DNA of 64,000 bases from the NCBI GenBank assembly GCA_963706835.1, contig CAVPOB010000006.1:1-64000 (forward strand), given 5' to 3'. Under the pieces are notes generated by a model that did no database searches, was not told the origin of the DNA, and worked only from the letters and a program-made list of their open reading frames with translations. This stretch comes from CAVXYG01 sp963706835. GTDB taxonomy: Bacteria > Actinomycetota > Actinomycetes > S36-B12 > GCA-2699445. Shown here one piece after another: positions 28,070 through 37,566 of the stretch; the first letter of the stretch is position 1, and each line of letters begins with the position of its first letter. A program made the translations under genes and the position numbers.

Positions 28070-29435
28070 TCGAGCCGATGATCGGCTGGCCCTCGGGCAG
28101 TCGGTAGCGGGCGTCCCGGCGCCGCAGCACAAACGCCGATGCCAGGGTCAGGGCGCCCAGAGCGCTCCCACGAACATGAGCACCATCAGGACGATGAGGT
28201 CGGCGTTGTTCAGGCTGCTGGTGATGCCGGTCGACAGGCCGACGGTTGCGATCGCCGACACGGTCTCGAACAGCACGTCGGTGAAGGGGAAGTCGGATGT
28301 GGCCAGCAGAAGCCATCGCGCCGACCGCCACCAGGAAGGCATACGACACGGTGACGGCCAGGGCGGTGCGGATGGCGCGCTCGGGCATCCGACGGTCTCC
28401 GATGTTGACGTCGCGCTGGCCGCGTGCCTCGGCCACCAGCACCAGGATCAGGATGACGAAGGTGGTCACCTTGATGCCGCCCGCCGTGGAGGCCGACCCG
28501 CCGCCGATGATCATCAAGAAGCTGGTCATCAGCAGGGTCTCCTCGCTGGCCGTGCCGTAGTCGATGGAGTTGAACCCGGCGGTGCGGGCGGTGACCGAGG
28601 AGAAGTACCCGTTGAGCAGTTCGGTGCTCGGCGTGGTTCCCGGAATGCCCGACTCGAAGACCGTGAACCCGATCGTCCCGACCACCAGCAGCACCAGGCT
28701 GGTGCCGAGCGTGAGGCGGGTGTGCACCGACCAGCGACGCGGATGGGACAGGCCGTGCGCCCGGAAGTCCAGGTAGACCGGCAGACCGAGTCCGCCCAGG
28801 ATGATGGCCGCGGCAACCGTGAGCAGGACCAGGGGATCGGTCTGGAAGCCGATGAGGCCGTCGGAGAACAGCGCGAACCCGGCGTTGTTGAAGGCCGAGA
28901 CGGTGGTGAACACCCCGTTCCAGGTCGCATCACCGATCGGGTAGTCGTGGTGCACCCAGAACACCAGCGTCAGCGCCGCGGACAGGACCGCCTCGACGAT
29001 GAACGTCAGCAACACGGCGTAGCGCAGGATCCTCCGCGAGGTTGCCCAGGGAGATTCCGGGCGTCTCCTGCTGGGCGGCCAGCCGGGTGGTCAGGCCGAG
29101 CCGCCCGGTGACCAGGATCATGATCAGGTGCCGCTGGTGACCATGCCGAGGCCGCCGAGCTGGATGAGGGCGAGGATGACGACTTCGCCGAAGCCGGACC
29201 AGGTGGTCGGGGTGTCGACCGTGGCCAGACCGGTGACCGTCACCGCGCTGACCGCGGTGAACGCCGCATCGATCAGCCGGACCTCTGCTCCAGCCTCATG
29301 CGATATCGGCAGTGCCAGCACAACCGTGCCGAATGCGATCGCGATGGCGAACCCGATGACCACCACGACGCTGGGCAGCAGCCCGTTGCGGCGCATCTGC
29401 TCCCGCCGAGCCCTGCGCTTGTCCTGCGATCGCAC
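28070..29435 (-). CDS. ktrB: KtrB/TrkH-type potassium uptake protein (several frame breaks)
   Basis: About 450 residues are recoverable across breaks near 28150, 28310, 29035 and 29125. Four membrane-pore-membrane repeats show as VSAVTVTGLATVDTPTTWS, FTTVSAFNNAGFALFSD, VTARTAGFNSIDYG and ETVSAIATVGLSTGI, each with the filter glycine. The C-terminus LPEGQPIIG is where homologues end; an extra C turns the expected TGA into TCGA, so the frame runs on into ktrA. It starts at a GTG with a basic N-terminus. It imports K+, gated by KtrA downstream. Confidence 0.82.
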
Positions 29436-29970
29436 GCCGTCAGCGTAGGGTCGCACAGTGCCCTGACACGCGATTGTGGCCTCTCGGATCCGTGGTTTGC
29501 CAGCGACCGAGGACCTAAGGTGCGCGAGGGGTGCGCAGATGCGGGCCCGCCGGGCGGGGCCGGATTCGCCTCCATGCCGGTTCCGCAACGGCTGCAACAC
29601 GCCATCGCCGACCGATGCCAGCCTTCCCGACGCAGTTGGACTGCTCGACCCTGAGCGAGCCGAGGATGGGCGTTCTCGGCGTGCCGTGTGCCAGCGTCGC
29701 CGGGCCCGGTGCTGCGGTGCTCCCAGCCGGCCTTGGACGTCCGAGACCGACTTCGCCGCTGGTGAAGTGTGCATCGGGAGGCGCCCTGCCGTCGGCTGGC
29801 GGCGCTGACACTGCCGAGTGTCGCGGGGATCCCCGAAGGGACTGGTGTGATGCCTGGGCGCTGGCGTCGCAGGTGCCTGCGCCCCTCACGAGATGCGGTG
29901 TTTCGAGTCCGGGCGGCGGTGATTGGGCTCATGCTCACCCTCCACCGCCGTGTAGGGATACGGTGGCGCT
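29436..29970. other. Gene-free stretch between divergent ktrB and acuC-like genes
   Basis: About 530 bases. Short overlapping open frames are present on both strands but none has a family motif or convincing start. No copy of the TGCACCCG unit is present. Promoters for ktrB (leftward) and the deacetylase gene (rightward) should be here. Confidence 0.5.
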
Positions 29971-31174
29971 GTGAGCAAGTCGGTCACCGTGGTCTGGAAC
30001 GATGCGCTGAGCGCTTACAACTTCGGGCCGACCCATCCGTTCAGCCCGGTCCGGGTCGCGCTGGCCATCCGGCTCGCCGACGAGTTCGGCCTGCTGGACC
30101 ACTCGAATGTGACCATGCTGAGCGAGTTCGCCTCCGCCACCGACGATCAGCTGCTGACGGTGCACACGCCGGAGTTGTTGGCCGCGGTGAAGCAGGCAGG
30201 CGAGGATCCCGAGCGAGTACCGCGGCGAGCGGTTCGGGATCGGAACCGCCGACACTCCTGCCTTCCGCGACATGCATTCCGCCGCTGCCCGGGTCGTCGG
30301 GGCCACATTGGCGGCCGCACAGCAGGTGCTGGCCGGGACAGCCGAGCACGCGGTGAACATCGCCGGCGGTCTGCATCACGGCATGCCCGGACCTGGCCAG
30401 CGGCTTCTGCGTCTACAACGACATCTGCGGTGGCCATCCAATGGCTGTTGGACCAGGGCGTCGAGCGGATCGCCTACGTGGACGTGGACGTCCATCACGG
30501 GGACGGCGTGCAGGCGGCGTTCTGGGACGATCCCGCGGGTCCTGACGGTGTCCATCCACGAGAGCCCCGAGACGCTGTTCCCGGGGACCGGCCGAGCCGA
30601 CTGAGATCGGCGGGCCGAATGCCCGCGGCAGCAAGGTCAACATCGCCGTCCCGGCCGGTACCGGGGACCAGGGGTGGCTGCGCGCCTTCCACGCGGTGAC
30701 GCCCCACCTGCTGCGCGAGTTCAAGCCGACCATCATCGTCAGCCAGCACGGGTGCGACTCCCACTTCGAGGACCCCCTGGCGAACCTGGTCGTGTCCATC
30801 GACGGCCAGCGCATGGCGGCCGACGCCATCCACCGCTGGTCGCACCGCTACGCCGGCGGTCGCTGGCTGGCGGTCGGCGGCGGCGGGTACGAATGGGTCG
30901 ACGTGGTGCCCCGATCCTGGGCCCACTTGATCGGGATCGCGATCGGCAAACCCGTGCCACCACGGCGTCGGTCCCGATCGGCTTCCACGAGTACGTCCTC
31001 GAACTGCTCGGCCGGCAGGGGCCGGTGTCGATGACGGACGGCTTCGACCCGTGGCCGAAGAACTGGGAACTCGGCTACGACCCCGCCGACCCGGTCGATC
31101 AGGCGGTCCTCGCCACCCGGCGCGCCGTCTTCCCGCACCACGGCATCGCGGTCGACAGCTGGCAGGGCTTCTAG
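29971..31174 (+). CDS. AcuC/class II histone-deacetylase family protein (multiple frame breaks)
   Basis: About 400 residues are recoverable by stitching frames. Pieces in order: VVWNDALSAYNFGPTHPFSPVRVAL; YRGERFGIGTADTPAF; EHAVNIAGGLHHGMP; GFCVYNDICVAIQWLLDQGVERIAYVDVDVHHGDGVQ; RVLTVSIHESPETLFPGTG; KVNIAVPAGTGDQGWLRAFHAV; IIVSQHGCDSHFEDPLANL; then GFHEYVLELLGRQGP. The His-His pair, the zinc-binding Asp and His (DVDVHHGDG) and HGCDSH are those of zinc deacetylases; AcuC is linked to acetyl-CoA synthetase deacetylation. Six or so breaks lie between 30215 and 30960. It starts at a GTG. Confidence 0.8.
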
Positions 31175-31396
31175 CCGGGCAGACTGACGCTGTGCCGCAG
31201 GCGGGGCCAATGTGGCGGGCCGGGGCGCGGCGTTCGGCGATGACGCAGGCGTGGCATTCGGCGGGACGCCGGCGGGCGTTCGGGGGGTGCGGGCCGATCA
31301 CGTGACCGGGCGGCACCTGCTGGCAGTACCCTTAGGGACAGTGCGCTCCCCACAGCGGGTGCCGCGTCCAGCAATCGAGAGATGGGACCTGCCGAC

Positions 31397-31492
31397 ATGG
31401 GTTCGGTGATCAAGAAGCGCCGCAAGCGCATGGCGAAGAAGAAGCACCGCAAACTGCTGAAGCGCACGCGGGTGCAGCGCCGCAACAAGTAG
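31397..31492 (+). CDS. 30S ribosomal protein bS22-type small basic protein
   Basis: 31 residues, starting MGSVIKKRRKRMAKKKHRK and ending in VQRRNK. This is the tiny basic AURKAIP1/COX24-type protein of actinomycetes (Rv0500B in mycobacteria), now known as ribosomal protein bS22, located near the small-subunit decoding centre. It is far below normal gene-finder length limits. Its position between proC and a NAD epimerase is the conserved one. The bldC-like small regulator that often sits just upstream was not found. Confidence 0.95.
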   Translation: MGSVIKKRRKRMAKKKHRKLLKRTRVQRRNK

Positions 31493-31528
31493 CCGCAAGC
31501 AGCAGGCGACGACACGCGAGGAGGGGGC

Positions 31529-32576
31529 ATGGGCCGCGTTGTCCTGATTACCGGGGTATCGCGGTACCTCGGGGGCCGGATGGCCCAGATCCTGACCGCT
31601 GATCCCGCAGTGGACCGGGTCATCGGCGTGGACGTGGTGCCGCCGCGTTCGCCGATTGGCGGCGCGGAGTTCGTGCGCGCCGACATCCGCAACCCCATCA
31701 TCGCCAAGGTGATCAACGCCGCTTCGGTGGACACCGTGGTGCATATGGGCATCATCGCCACGCCGCTGCAGGCCGGGGGCCGCACGTCGATGAAGGAGAT
31801 CAACGTCATCGGCACCATGCAACTGCTCGCCGCCTGCCAGAAGGCGGCGACGGTGCAGAAGCTCGTCGTGAAATCGACGTCCTCGGTCTACGGCGCAGGT
31901 CCGCGGGATCCGGCGATGTTCACCGAAGAGGTCGAGCCGCGGCATTCGCCGCGCAGCGGCTGGGCGAAGGATTCCGCTGAGGTCGAGGGTTACGTGCGCG
32001 GATTCGCCCGCCGCCGCCCGGACGTCGCCGTCACGACGCTGCGCTTCGCCAACTTCATCGGTCCCGGCGTCCACACGGCGATGACGTCGTACTTCTCGCT
32101 GCCCGCTGTGCCCACGGTGGCCGGCTATGACGCGCGCCTGCAGTTCGTGCACGAGGACGACGGACTGGAGGCGCTGCGCCTGGCGACGGTCTACGACCGG
32201 TCGGGCCTCATCAACGTCGCCGGCGATGGCGTGATCCTGCTGTCGCAGGCCATCCGGCGCGCCGGCCGTCCCACCGTGCCGATCCCACCGCTCGCGGTCG
32301 GACTGGTCGGGCGCGGCTTCATCCGCGCCGGGCTGGCGGATTTCTCGCCGGAGCAGGTGCGTTTCCTGACCTACGGTCGGGGGGTCGACACGCAAGCGGA
32401 TGCGGGAGGTGCTGCGCTTCGAGCCCTCCTACACCAGCGCCGCGGCCTTCGACGATTTCGTGGCCTCCCGGGGCCTGAACCGGATCGCCACCCCGGAGCG
32501 CATCCTCGCCCTGGAGTCGGGACTGCGTTCGGTGATCGGGGTGTCCCCCAAGGAGCAGGAGGTCCGTCATGCCTGA
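31529..32576 (+). CDS. NAD-dependent epimerase/dehydratase (frame break)
   Basis: About 348 residues after repair of a frame break near 32388, beyond which the protein continues KRMREVLRFEPSYTSAAAFDDFVASRG. It is an extended SDR: VVLITGVSRYLGGRMA (NAD loop), VDTVVHMGIIATP, and SSVYGAGP, but where YxxxK is expected it shows GWAKDSAE, so the active-site Tyr seems replaced. It corresponds in position to galE2 (Rv0501). The start ATG follows GAGGAGGGGGC. The stop overlaps the next gene by 8 bases, so the two are co-translated. Confidence 0.87.
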
Positions 32577-33531
32577 CGCCCGCGTCATCCCCTTCGACGG
32601 CGATCCGCGCTCCCAGCGCGGCGCAGGCCGCGAACTCGACGACGACCAGCCCGGCGATGGCCCGGCCCTGCCGCACAACGTCTTCGAGTCGCCGGAACTG
32701 GAGGAACGCATTGCCGACGCGCTGGCCTTCCTGCGGCGCCGCGTCACCGGGGACTACGAGATCGATGAGTTCGGCTTCGACCCGGAACTGCAGGACCGGG
32801 TGCTGCTGGAGCCCTTCCGGCTGCTGTACGAGAAGTGGTTCCGGGTGGAGACCCGCGGGCTGGAGAACGTGCCGGACACCGGCGGCGCTCTGGTTGTCGC
32901 GAATCACTCCGGCACGATCCCGCTGGATTCGGTCATGACCCAGATCGCCCTGCTCGATCACCATCCCGCCCGTCGGCGGCTGCGGATGCTGGGAGCCGAC
33001 CTGGTCTTCCGCACCCCCTTCATCGGTGAGTACGCGCGCAAGGGCGGATCGACGCTGGCCTGTGCCCAGGATGCGCAGCGGCTGCTCGACAACGGCGAGC
33101 TGGTCGGCGTGTGGCCCGAGGGGTTCAAAGGTATCGGCAAGCCGTTCAGCGAGCGCTACAAGCTGCAGCGCTTCGGACGCGGCGGCTTCGTGTCGGCCGC
33201 GCTGCGGGCCGGGGTGCCCATCATCCCCACCGCCATTGTCGGCGCTGAGGAGACCTATCCGATGATCGGCGACGCCCGTGCGATCGCCCGTCTGGTGGGG
33301 CTGCCGTATCTGCCGATCACGCCGACGTTCCCCGTGCTCGGTCCGCTCGGGCTAGTCCCGCTCCCGAGCAAGTGGATCATCAAGTTCGGCGAACCGATCC
33401 ATACCGAGGACTTCGACGAGGCGGCGGCCGACGACCCGATGCTGGTGTTCAACATCACCGACGAGGTGCGCGAGACCATCCAGCAGCAGTTGTACCGACT
33501 GCTCGTGCAGCGCCGGTCGATCTTCTTCTAG
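32569..33531 (+). CDS. Lysophospholipid acyltransferase family protein (PlsC-like)
   Basis: 320 residues. A long acidic N-terminal extension (about 1-95) precedes the acyltransferase domain, with VVANHSGTIPLDSV as motif I (His and Asp separated by 6 rather than 4 residues, as in the Rv0502-like group), GVWPEGFKGIGKPF as motif III and VPIIPTAIVGAEETYP as motif IV. It transfers acyl chains to lysophosphatidate or a related acceptor at the membrane. It overlaps the preceding epimerase gene, as in mycobacteria, pointing to a shared envelope-lipid role. Confidence 0.87.
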   Translation: MPDARVIPFDGDPRSQRGAGRELDDDQPGDGPALPHNVFESPELEERIADALAFLRRRVTGDYEIDEFGFDPELQDRVLLEPFRLLYEKWFRVETRGLENVPDTGGALVVANHSGTIPLDSVMTQIALLDHHPARRRLRMLGADLVFRTPFIGEYARKGGSTLACAQDAQRLLDNGELVGVWPEGFKGIGKPFSERYKLQRFGRGGFVSAALRAGVPIIPTAIVGAEETYPMIGDARAIARLVGLPYLPITPTFPVLGPLGLVPLPSKWIIKFGEPIHTEDFDEAAADDPMLVFNITDEVRETIQQQLYRLLVQRRSIFF

Positions 33532-34860
33532 CGCTCCGGGCCAAGCGCTCCGGGCCGAAGACTGCGTCGGTGAAGTCGTTGCGCAGCACCCCGGTCGGGT
33601 CCAGTCGGCGTCGCAGGGCGTCGAAGTCGCCGAAGCGCGGGTAGACCGCGGCCAGGTAGTCGTGGTCGGCGTGGAACGACTTGCCCCAGTGCGGTCGGCC
33701 GGCGTACTCCCGCAGCATGTCCTCCGCGGCGCTGGTGTAGGGGTCGTCGCTGCACAAGCCGGGGACGTAGACGCCCAGCCAGCACGTGTCCCGCTGATGG
33801 GCCGGTGACATCCACAGTGCGTCCGCCGCGGCGAAGCGAACCTCCTGGATGAAGCCGATGCGGTACCCGCCCTTGCCCACCAGGTCCGCGAGACGGGCGA
33901 ATGCCTCAGCACCGGCCGCCAGCGGGCACGCCGTACTCGATCTCCCCGTGAACCGGCGGGACTGCCAGGCCGAGGATGTCGCGGGCAGGACCGATGCGGG
34001 TGCGGCCGGACAGGTAGGTGGCGCCCACCAGTCGCATGACCGGCGGGGCGGCGCGATCCCAACGGCGCGCGGCGGCCATGAGGCCCCGCAGCGCGTAGGG
34101 GTTGACGATGTGCTCATCGGCCCACGCGGCCAACGGCGAGAGGTTCGGTACCTCGTCTGTTGGCCAGTACCGGAATATCAGGGCCTTGCCGGTGTGCGGC
34201 ACCAGCCACAGTTTCACGAACGGCGCGCTCGTGCGGATGCGGTCGAAGTCGCGGACCGCGGCGGCAACCGGGACAGCGGCGACCTCCTCGCGCAGCACGA
34301 AGTCCGGCACGATGCGCAGCGTCATCTCCGTGATGACGCCGAGCGCGCCCAGCCCCACCCGGGCCGCATCGAAGAGATCCCGTTGGGGCTGCTCAGCCGT
34401 TGCTGCCTGCAGTTCGCGGATCGTGCCGTCTGGGGTCACCAGGCGCAGTGCGGTGATGAGGGTGCTCAGGCCGCCCTGGGCCGGTGCGCTGCCGTGCGTT
34501 CCGGTCGCGGTCGCTCCCGCCAGGCTCTGCTCGGCGATCGAGCCCCGCACCGGCAGCGAGAGCCCCATGGTTGCGAGTACCCGCATGAGATCCCGCAGGC
34601 GGATCCCGGCCTGCACCCGAACCGTCCCGGCCTCGGCATCGACGGCGAGGACGCGCCGCATCCGATCCAGTCGCAGCAGCGTGCCCGTGGTCAGCTGCGC
34701 CCCGCTCCACGAGTGGGAGGCACCGATCGGTTTCACGCGCTGACCGCGGGCTGCGGCTTCGGCGAGGACTTCGGCGACATCCTGCTCCGAGCCCGGGTGC
34801 CGAACAGACTCCGGTCGGCAGGAGCGGTTGCCGGCCCAGGTCGCGACGCGTCGGCTGCAT
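33528..34860 (-). CDS. FAD-linked sugar-1,4-lactone oxidase family protein (frame breaks)
   Basis: About 435 residues. The FAD-binding-4 domain includes TWAGNRSCRPESVRHPGSEQDV, KPIGASHSWS and GATATGTHGSA. The C-terminal ALO domain includes EIEYGVP, QEVRFAAADALWMSPAH and HWGKSFHADHDYLAAVYPRFGDF. Breaks lie near 34842, 33920 and the stop: a 14-bp tandem duplication of GGCCCGGAGCGCTT/A at 33531-33558 separates VFGPE from the expected TAG. Homologues oxidise gulonolactone or arabinonolactone. The stop codon interleaves with that of the convergent acyltransferase gene. Confidence 0.82.
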
Positions 34861-35208
34861 GGCTCGTTCCGTGGGGGTTGTCGGGGACGTCGTGGTGGTG
34901 GCGACAGTAGCAGGCTCGGGGCGCGAGGCAGGGGTGTGGCGGCTGCGGTGTGGTGGTGGTGCGGTGGTGCGGTCGGGGCGGTCGCGGCGGACGGTGCGGC
35001 CTGGCGGGTGCGGTCAGAGTCAGTCGGTGTCACGCGTCGGCGTCCATACTGACCCCGTCAACGTCCAAGACCCAGGTGTCCCGGTCGGGCGTGGGCTGTC
35101 CCTGGGCTTGGGTTCGCGCAGTGTTGTGGCGTGCTCAGTTCTCAGAGGCCGGGTTTCGGGGCACGAAGGGGAACAGGACGGACAGCCGGAGCGAGAGTCT
35201 GGCGAGGT
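34861..35208. other. Gene-free stretch before island 4
   Basis: About 350 bases rich in GGTGG and GCGG on the plus strand. No family motif or credible start was found. It should hold the promoter of the lactone oxidase gene, which runs leftward. Confidence 0.45.
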
Positions 35209-35534
35209 CTGCACCCGGGGCGGGGGTTTGCACCCGTTTCGGGGCCTGAGGGGCGCAGTTGACGGCGATGTCTGCACCCGGTTTGGGGGATTGCACCCGC
35301 TACGGGGGCTGGAAGCGCGAATTCCTGTCTGATTGGCCCCCGTACCGGGTGCATACCCCCGCAACGGGTGCAGAGTTCCCTTCCTCGACGCCGGATTGAC
35401 CCCCGTTTCGGGTGCAGACCCCCGCGCCGGGTGCAGACCCCCGTTTCGGGTGCAGACTTGCCTTCCGGAACGCAGGGTTGACCACCGCAACGGGTGCAGA
35501 CCCCGCGCCGGGTGCAGACCCCCGTGCGGGTGCA
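35209..35534. repeat. TGCACCCG inverted repeat island 4
   Basis: Two forward pairs (cores GGG/TTT and GTT/CTA) are followed by one reverse pair and two reverse triplets (cores TAC/CAA, TTT/CGC/TTT, CAA/CGC/TG). Triplet groups are seen only here. The centre is near 35330. It lies between divergent genes: the lactone oxidase (minus) and the acyl-CoA ligase (plus). Confidence 0.9.
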
Positions 35535-35815
35535 TGGCCCGCCAGCCGGAGCCACGGCCCGCGGCTCGGACTCGCCGGCAACCGGTCTCGGGGTCCAGCC
35601 CCCGGCCCCAGGTGCCGAGCAGCGACTCCAAGAGCAACGCCGAGCCCGGCGCGCGACCGGCGGCAAGTACGCCGAGTCGCGGGCCGAGTCGCGGCTCGAG
35701 CCGCCCGAGCCGCCATCCGCCGCCCGATCCGCACCATTCATCCACCGGCCACCGCGATCCCCAGGCCTTGACTACGAACGCCACCCGGGCGATTGCGCTA
35801 TGCAACAATCGGGGC

Positions 35816-37309
35816 GTGACCGGGAACCTCGCTGATCTAGTAGCGGAGTCTGCGAATCGTCGGCCGGGCCATGTGGCGATCGTGGACGGCGAGCGCCGGA
35901 CGACCTACGCCGGACTCGACTCGGCGATCGACAGCTTCGCCGCCGGACTGGCTCAGGCAGGCGTCCGGCCGGGCGATCGGGTGGCGCTGATCCTCTCCAA
36001 CCGCACCGAGTTTGCTGTCGCCTATTTCGGCACGTTGCGCAGGGGCGCCGTGGCAGTGCCCCTCAACACCGGCTCCATGGCGGACGAGATCGCCCACGTC
36101 ATCGCTGAGGTGGGGCCGGTGGCGGTCTTCGCCGAGGTCGGGCTGCGGCCGATCCTGCAGCAGGTTGTGCCGGCATCCACCCAGGTCTACCTGATGGGTT
36201 CCTCGAAGTGGGCGAACGTGATCGCGGAGGGCCGCAAGACTTCCGCGCCGGAGCATGAGGTCGGTCCGGAGGATGTCGCCGTGCTGCTCTTCACGGCGGG
36301 CAGCACCGGACGGCCCAAGGCCGCCATGCTGACCCATCGCGCGCTCATCGACAACGTGCAGGAGTTGCTGGAACTGGACGACCCACCCGCAGCCACCGCC
36401 GATGATGTGGTGCTCGGCGTCCTGCCGCTGTTCCACGTCTACTCGCTCAACAGCGTGCTGGGGATGACGATGGCGGCAGGCGCCACTCTGGTGCTGGAGC
36501 CGCGCTTCGTGCCGCGGCAGACGCTGGAACTGGTGAAGTCGGCGGGTATCACCGTCATCGGCGGCGCCCCCCCGATGTATATCGCGTGGAGCGGGGAGCC
36601 GGATCTGCGCGAGATGCTGTCCGGGGTGCGCCTGATGAGCTCGGGCTCATCGCCGCTGCCGCCGGCCGTCTTCGAGCAGTTCGTGACGACGACCGGCAAG
36701 TCGATCTGGGAGGGCTACGGACTCACGGAGTGCAGCCCCGTGGTGAGCACGACCTTGGTGTCCGGGCGGCCGAAGGCGGGCTCGGTGGGTAGACCCTTGC
36801 CCGGCATGGAGGTCATGCTGGTCGATCAGGGCGGCGATCCAGCCGAGGACGGCACCGGCGAGATCTACGTGCGGGGCCCTTCGCTGTTCTCCGGGTACTG
36901 GCCCGATGGTCGCGGCGGCCCGGACAACAACGGCTGGTTTGCCACCGGTGATGTTGCTGCGCTGGACGAGGACGGGGACTTGCGGCTGGTGGACCGGCGC
37001 ACCGAGCTCATCCTGGTCTCCGGCTTCAACGTGTACCCCCGCGAGGTCGAGCGAGCGATCGAGGAACTGCCGGGAGTGGCCGAAGTCGCCGTCATCGGGG
37101 TGCCGCACCCCTACGCCGGAGAAGCCGTCAAGGCCTTCGTGAGCCCGCTGCCCGGGCAGACGGTCGAGGCCTCGCAGGTCGTCGCGCACTGCGAGGAGCG
37201 ACTCGCGCGCTTCAAGTGCCCGACCATCGTGGAGGTGATGGACGAACTGCCCCACTCCACCATTGGCAAGATCGCCCGCGGCACGCTGCGGGAGTTGTCG
37301 GGCACGTGA
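35816..37309 (+). CDS. Acyl-CoA synthetase / AMP-dependent ligase
   Basis: 497 residues from a GTG; earlier in-frame sequence runs through the repeat island and is not coding. Adenylate-forming enzyme motifs: P-loop LLFTAGSTGRPKAAMLTH, VLPLFHVYSLN, the A5 motif WEGYGLTECSPVV, GWFATGDVA, the hinge LVDRRTELILVSGFNVYPREVE and the C-terminal catalytic Lys in HSTIGKIARG. It activates a carboxylic acid, probably a fatty acid, as acyl-AMP and then the CoA thioester. The exact substrate cannot be told. It overlaps the next gene by GTGA. Confidence 0.9.
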   Translation: MTGNLADLVAESANRRPGHVAIVDGERRTTYAGLDSAIDSFAAGLAQAGVRPGDRVALILSNRTEFAVAYFGTLRRGAVAVPLNTGSMADEIAHVIAEVGPVAVFAEVGLRPILQQVVPASTQVYLMGSSKWANVIAEGRKTSAPEHEVGPEDVAVLLFTAGSTGRPKAAMLTHRALIDNVQELLELDDPPAATADDVVLGVLPLFHVYSLNSVLGMTMAAGATLVLEPRFVPRQTLELVKSAGITVIGGAPPMYIAWSGEPDLREMLSGVRLMSSGSSPLPPAVFEQFVTTTGKSIWEGYGLTECSPVVSTTLVSGRPKAGSVGRPLPGMEVMLVDQGGDPAEDGTGEIYVRGPSLFSGYWPDGRGGPDNNGWFATGDVAALDEDGDLRLVDRRTELILVSGFNVYPREVERAIEELPGVAEVAVIGVPHPYAGEAVKAFVSPLPGQTVEASQVVAHCEERLARFKCPTIVEVMDELPHSTIGKIARGTLRELSGT

Positions 37310-37557
37310 GCGCTCGCGTCACGCTGATCGGCAAACCCGGCTGCCACTTGTGCGATGTGGCCCGGACCGTGGTCGAGGTGGTGTGCGCTGAGGCCGATCT
37401 CGACTTCAAAGAGCTCGACATCACCACCGATCCCTTCCTGTCCTACGAATACGCCGATGCGGTCCCGGTGGTGCTGGTCGATGGGGCGGAAGTCGGCAGA
37501 TTCCGCGTCTCGCCCGACGCGATCCGTGGGGCGCTTCGGGGGGAGGCCGCCCGCTAG
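37306..37557 (+). CDS. Glutaredoxin-like thioredoxin-fold protein
   Basis: 83 residues from a GTG overlapping the stop of the ligase gene. The sequence RVTLIGKPGCHLCDVART has a CxxC (CHLC) active site of the DUF836/glutaredoxin-like type, and AVPVVLVDG carries the cis-Pro. It probably reduces disulfides in the cytosol. Such genes often travel with acyl-CoA ligases or redox-regulator genes in actinomycetes. There is no membrane or signal segment. Confidence 0.87.
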   Translation: MSARVTLIGKPGCHLCDVARTVVEVVCAEADLDFKELDITTDPFLSYEYADAVPVVLVDGAEVGRFRVSPDAIRGALRGEAAR

Positions 37558-37566
37558 CCTGGCGGC

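Noticed and set aside
28021..28080. A true KtrB-KtrA fusion protein
   Set aside because: KtrB homologues end at the PIIG motif, and a single extra C explains loss of the stop; a GGAGG site and ATG for ktrA follow.
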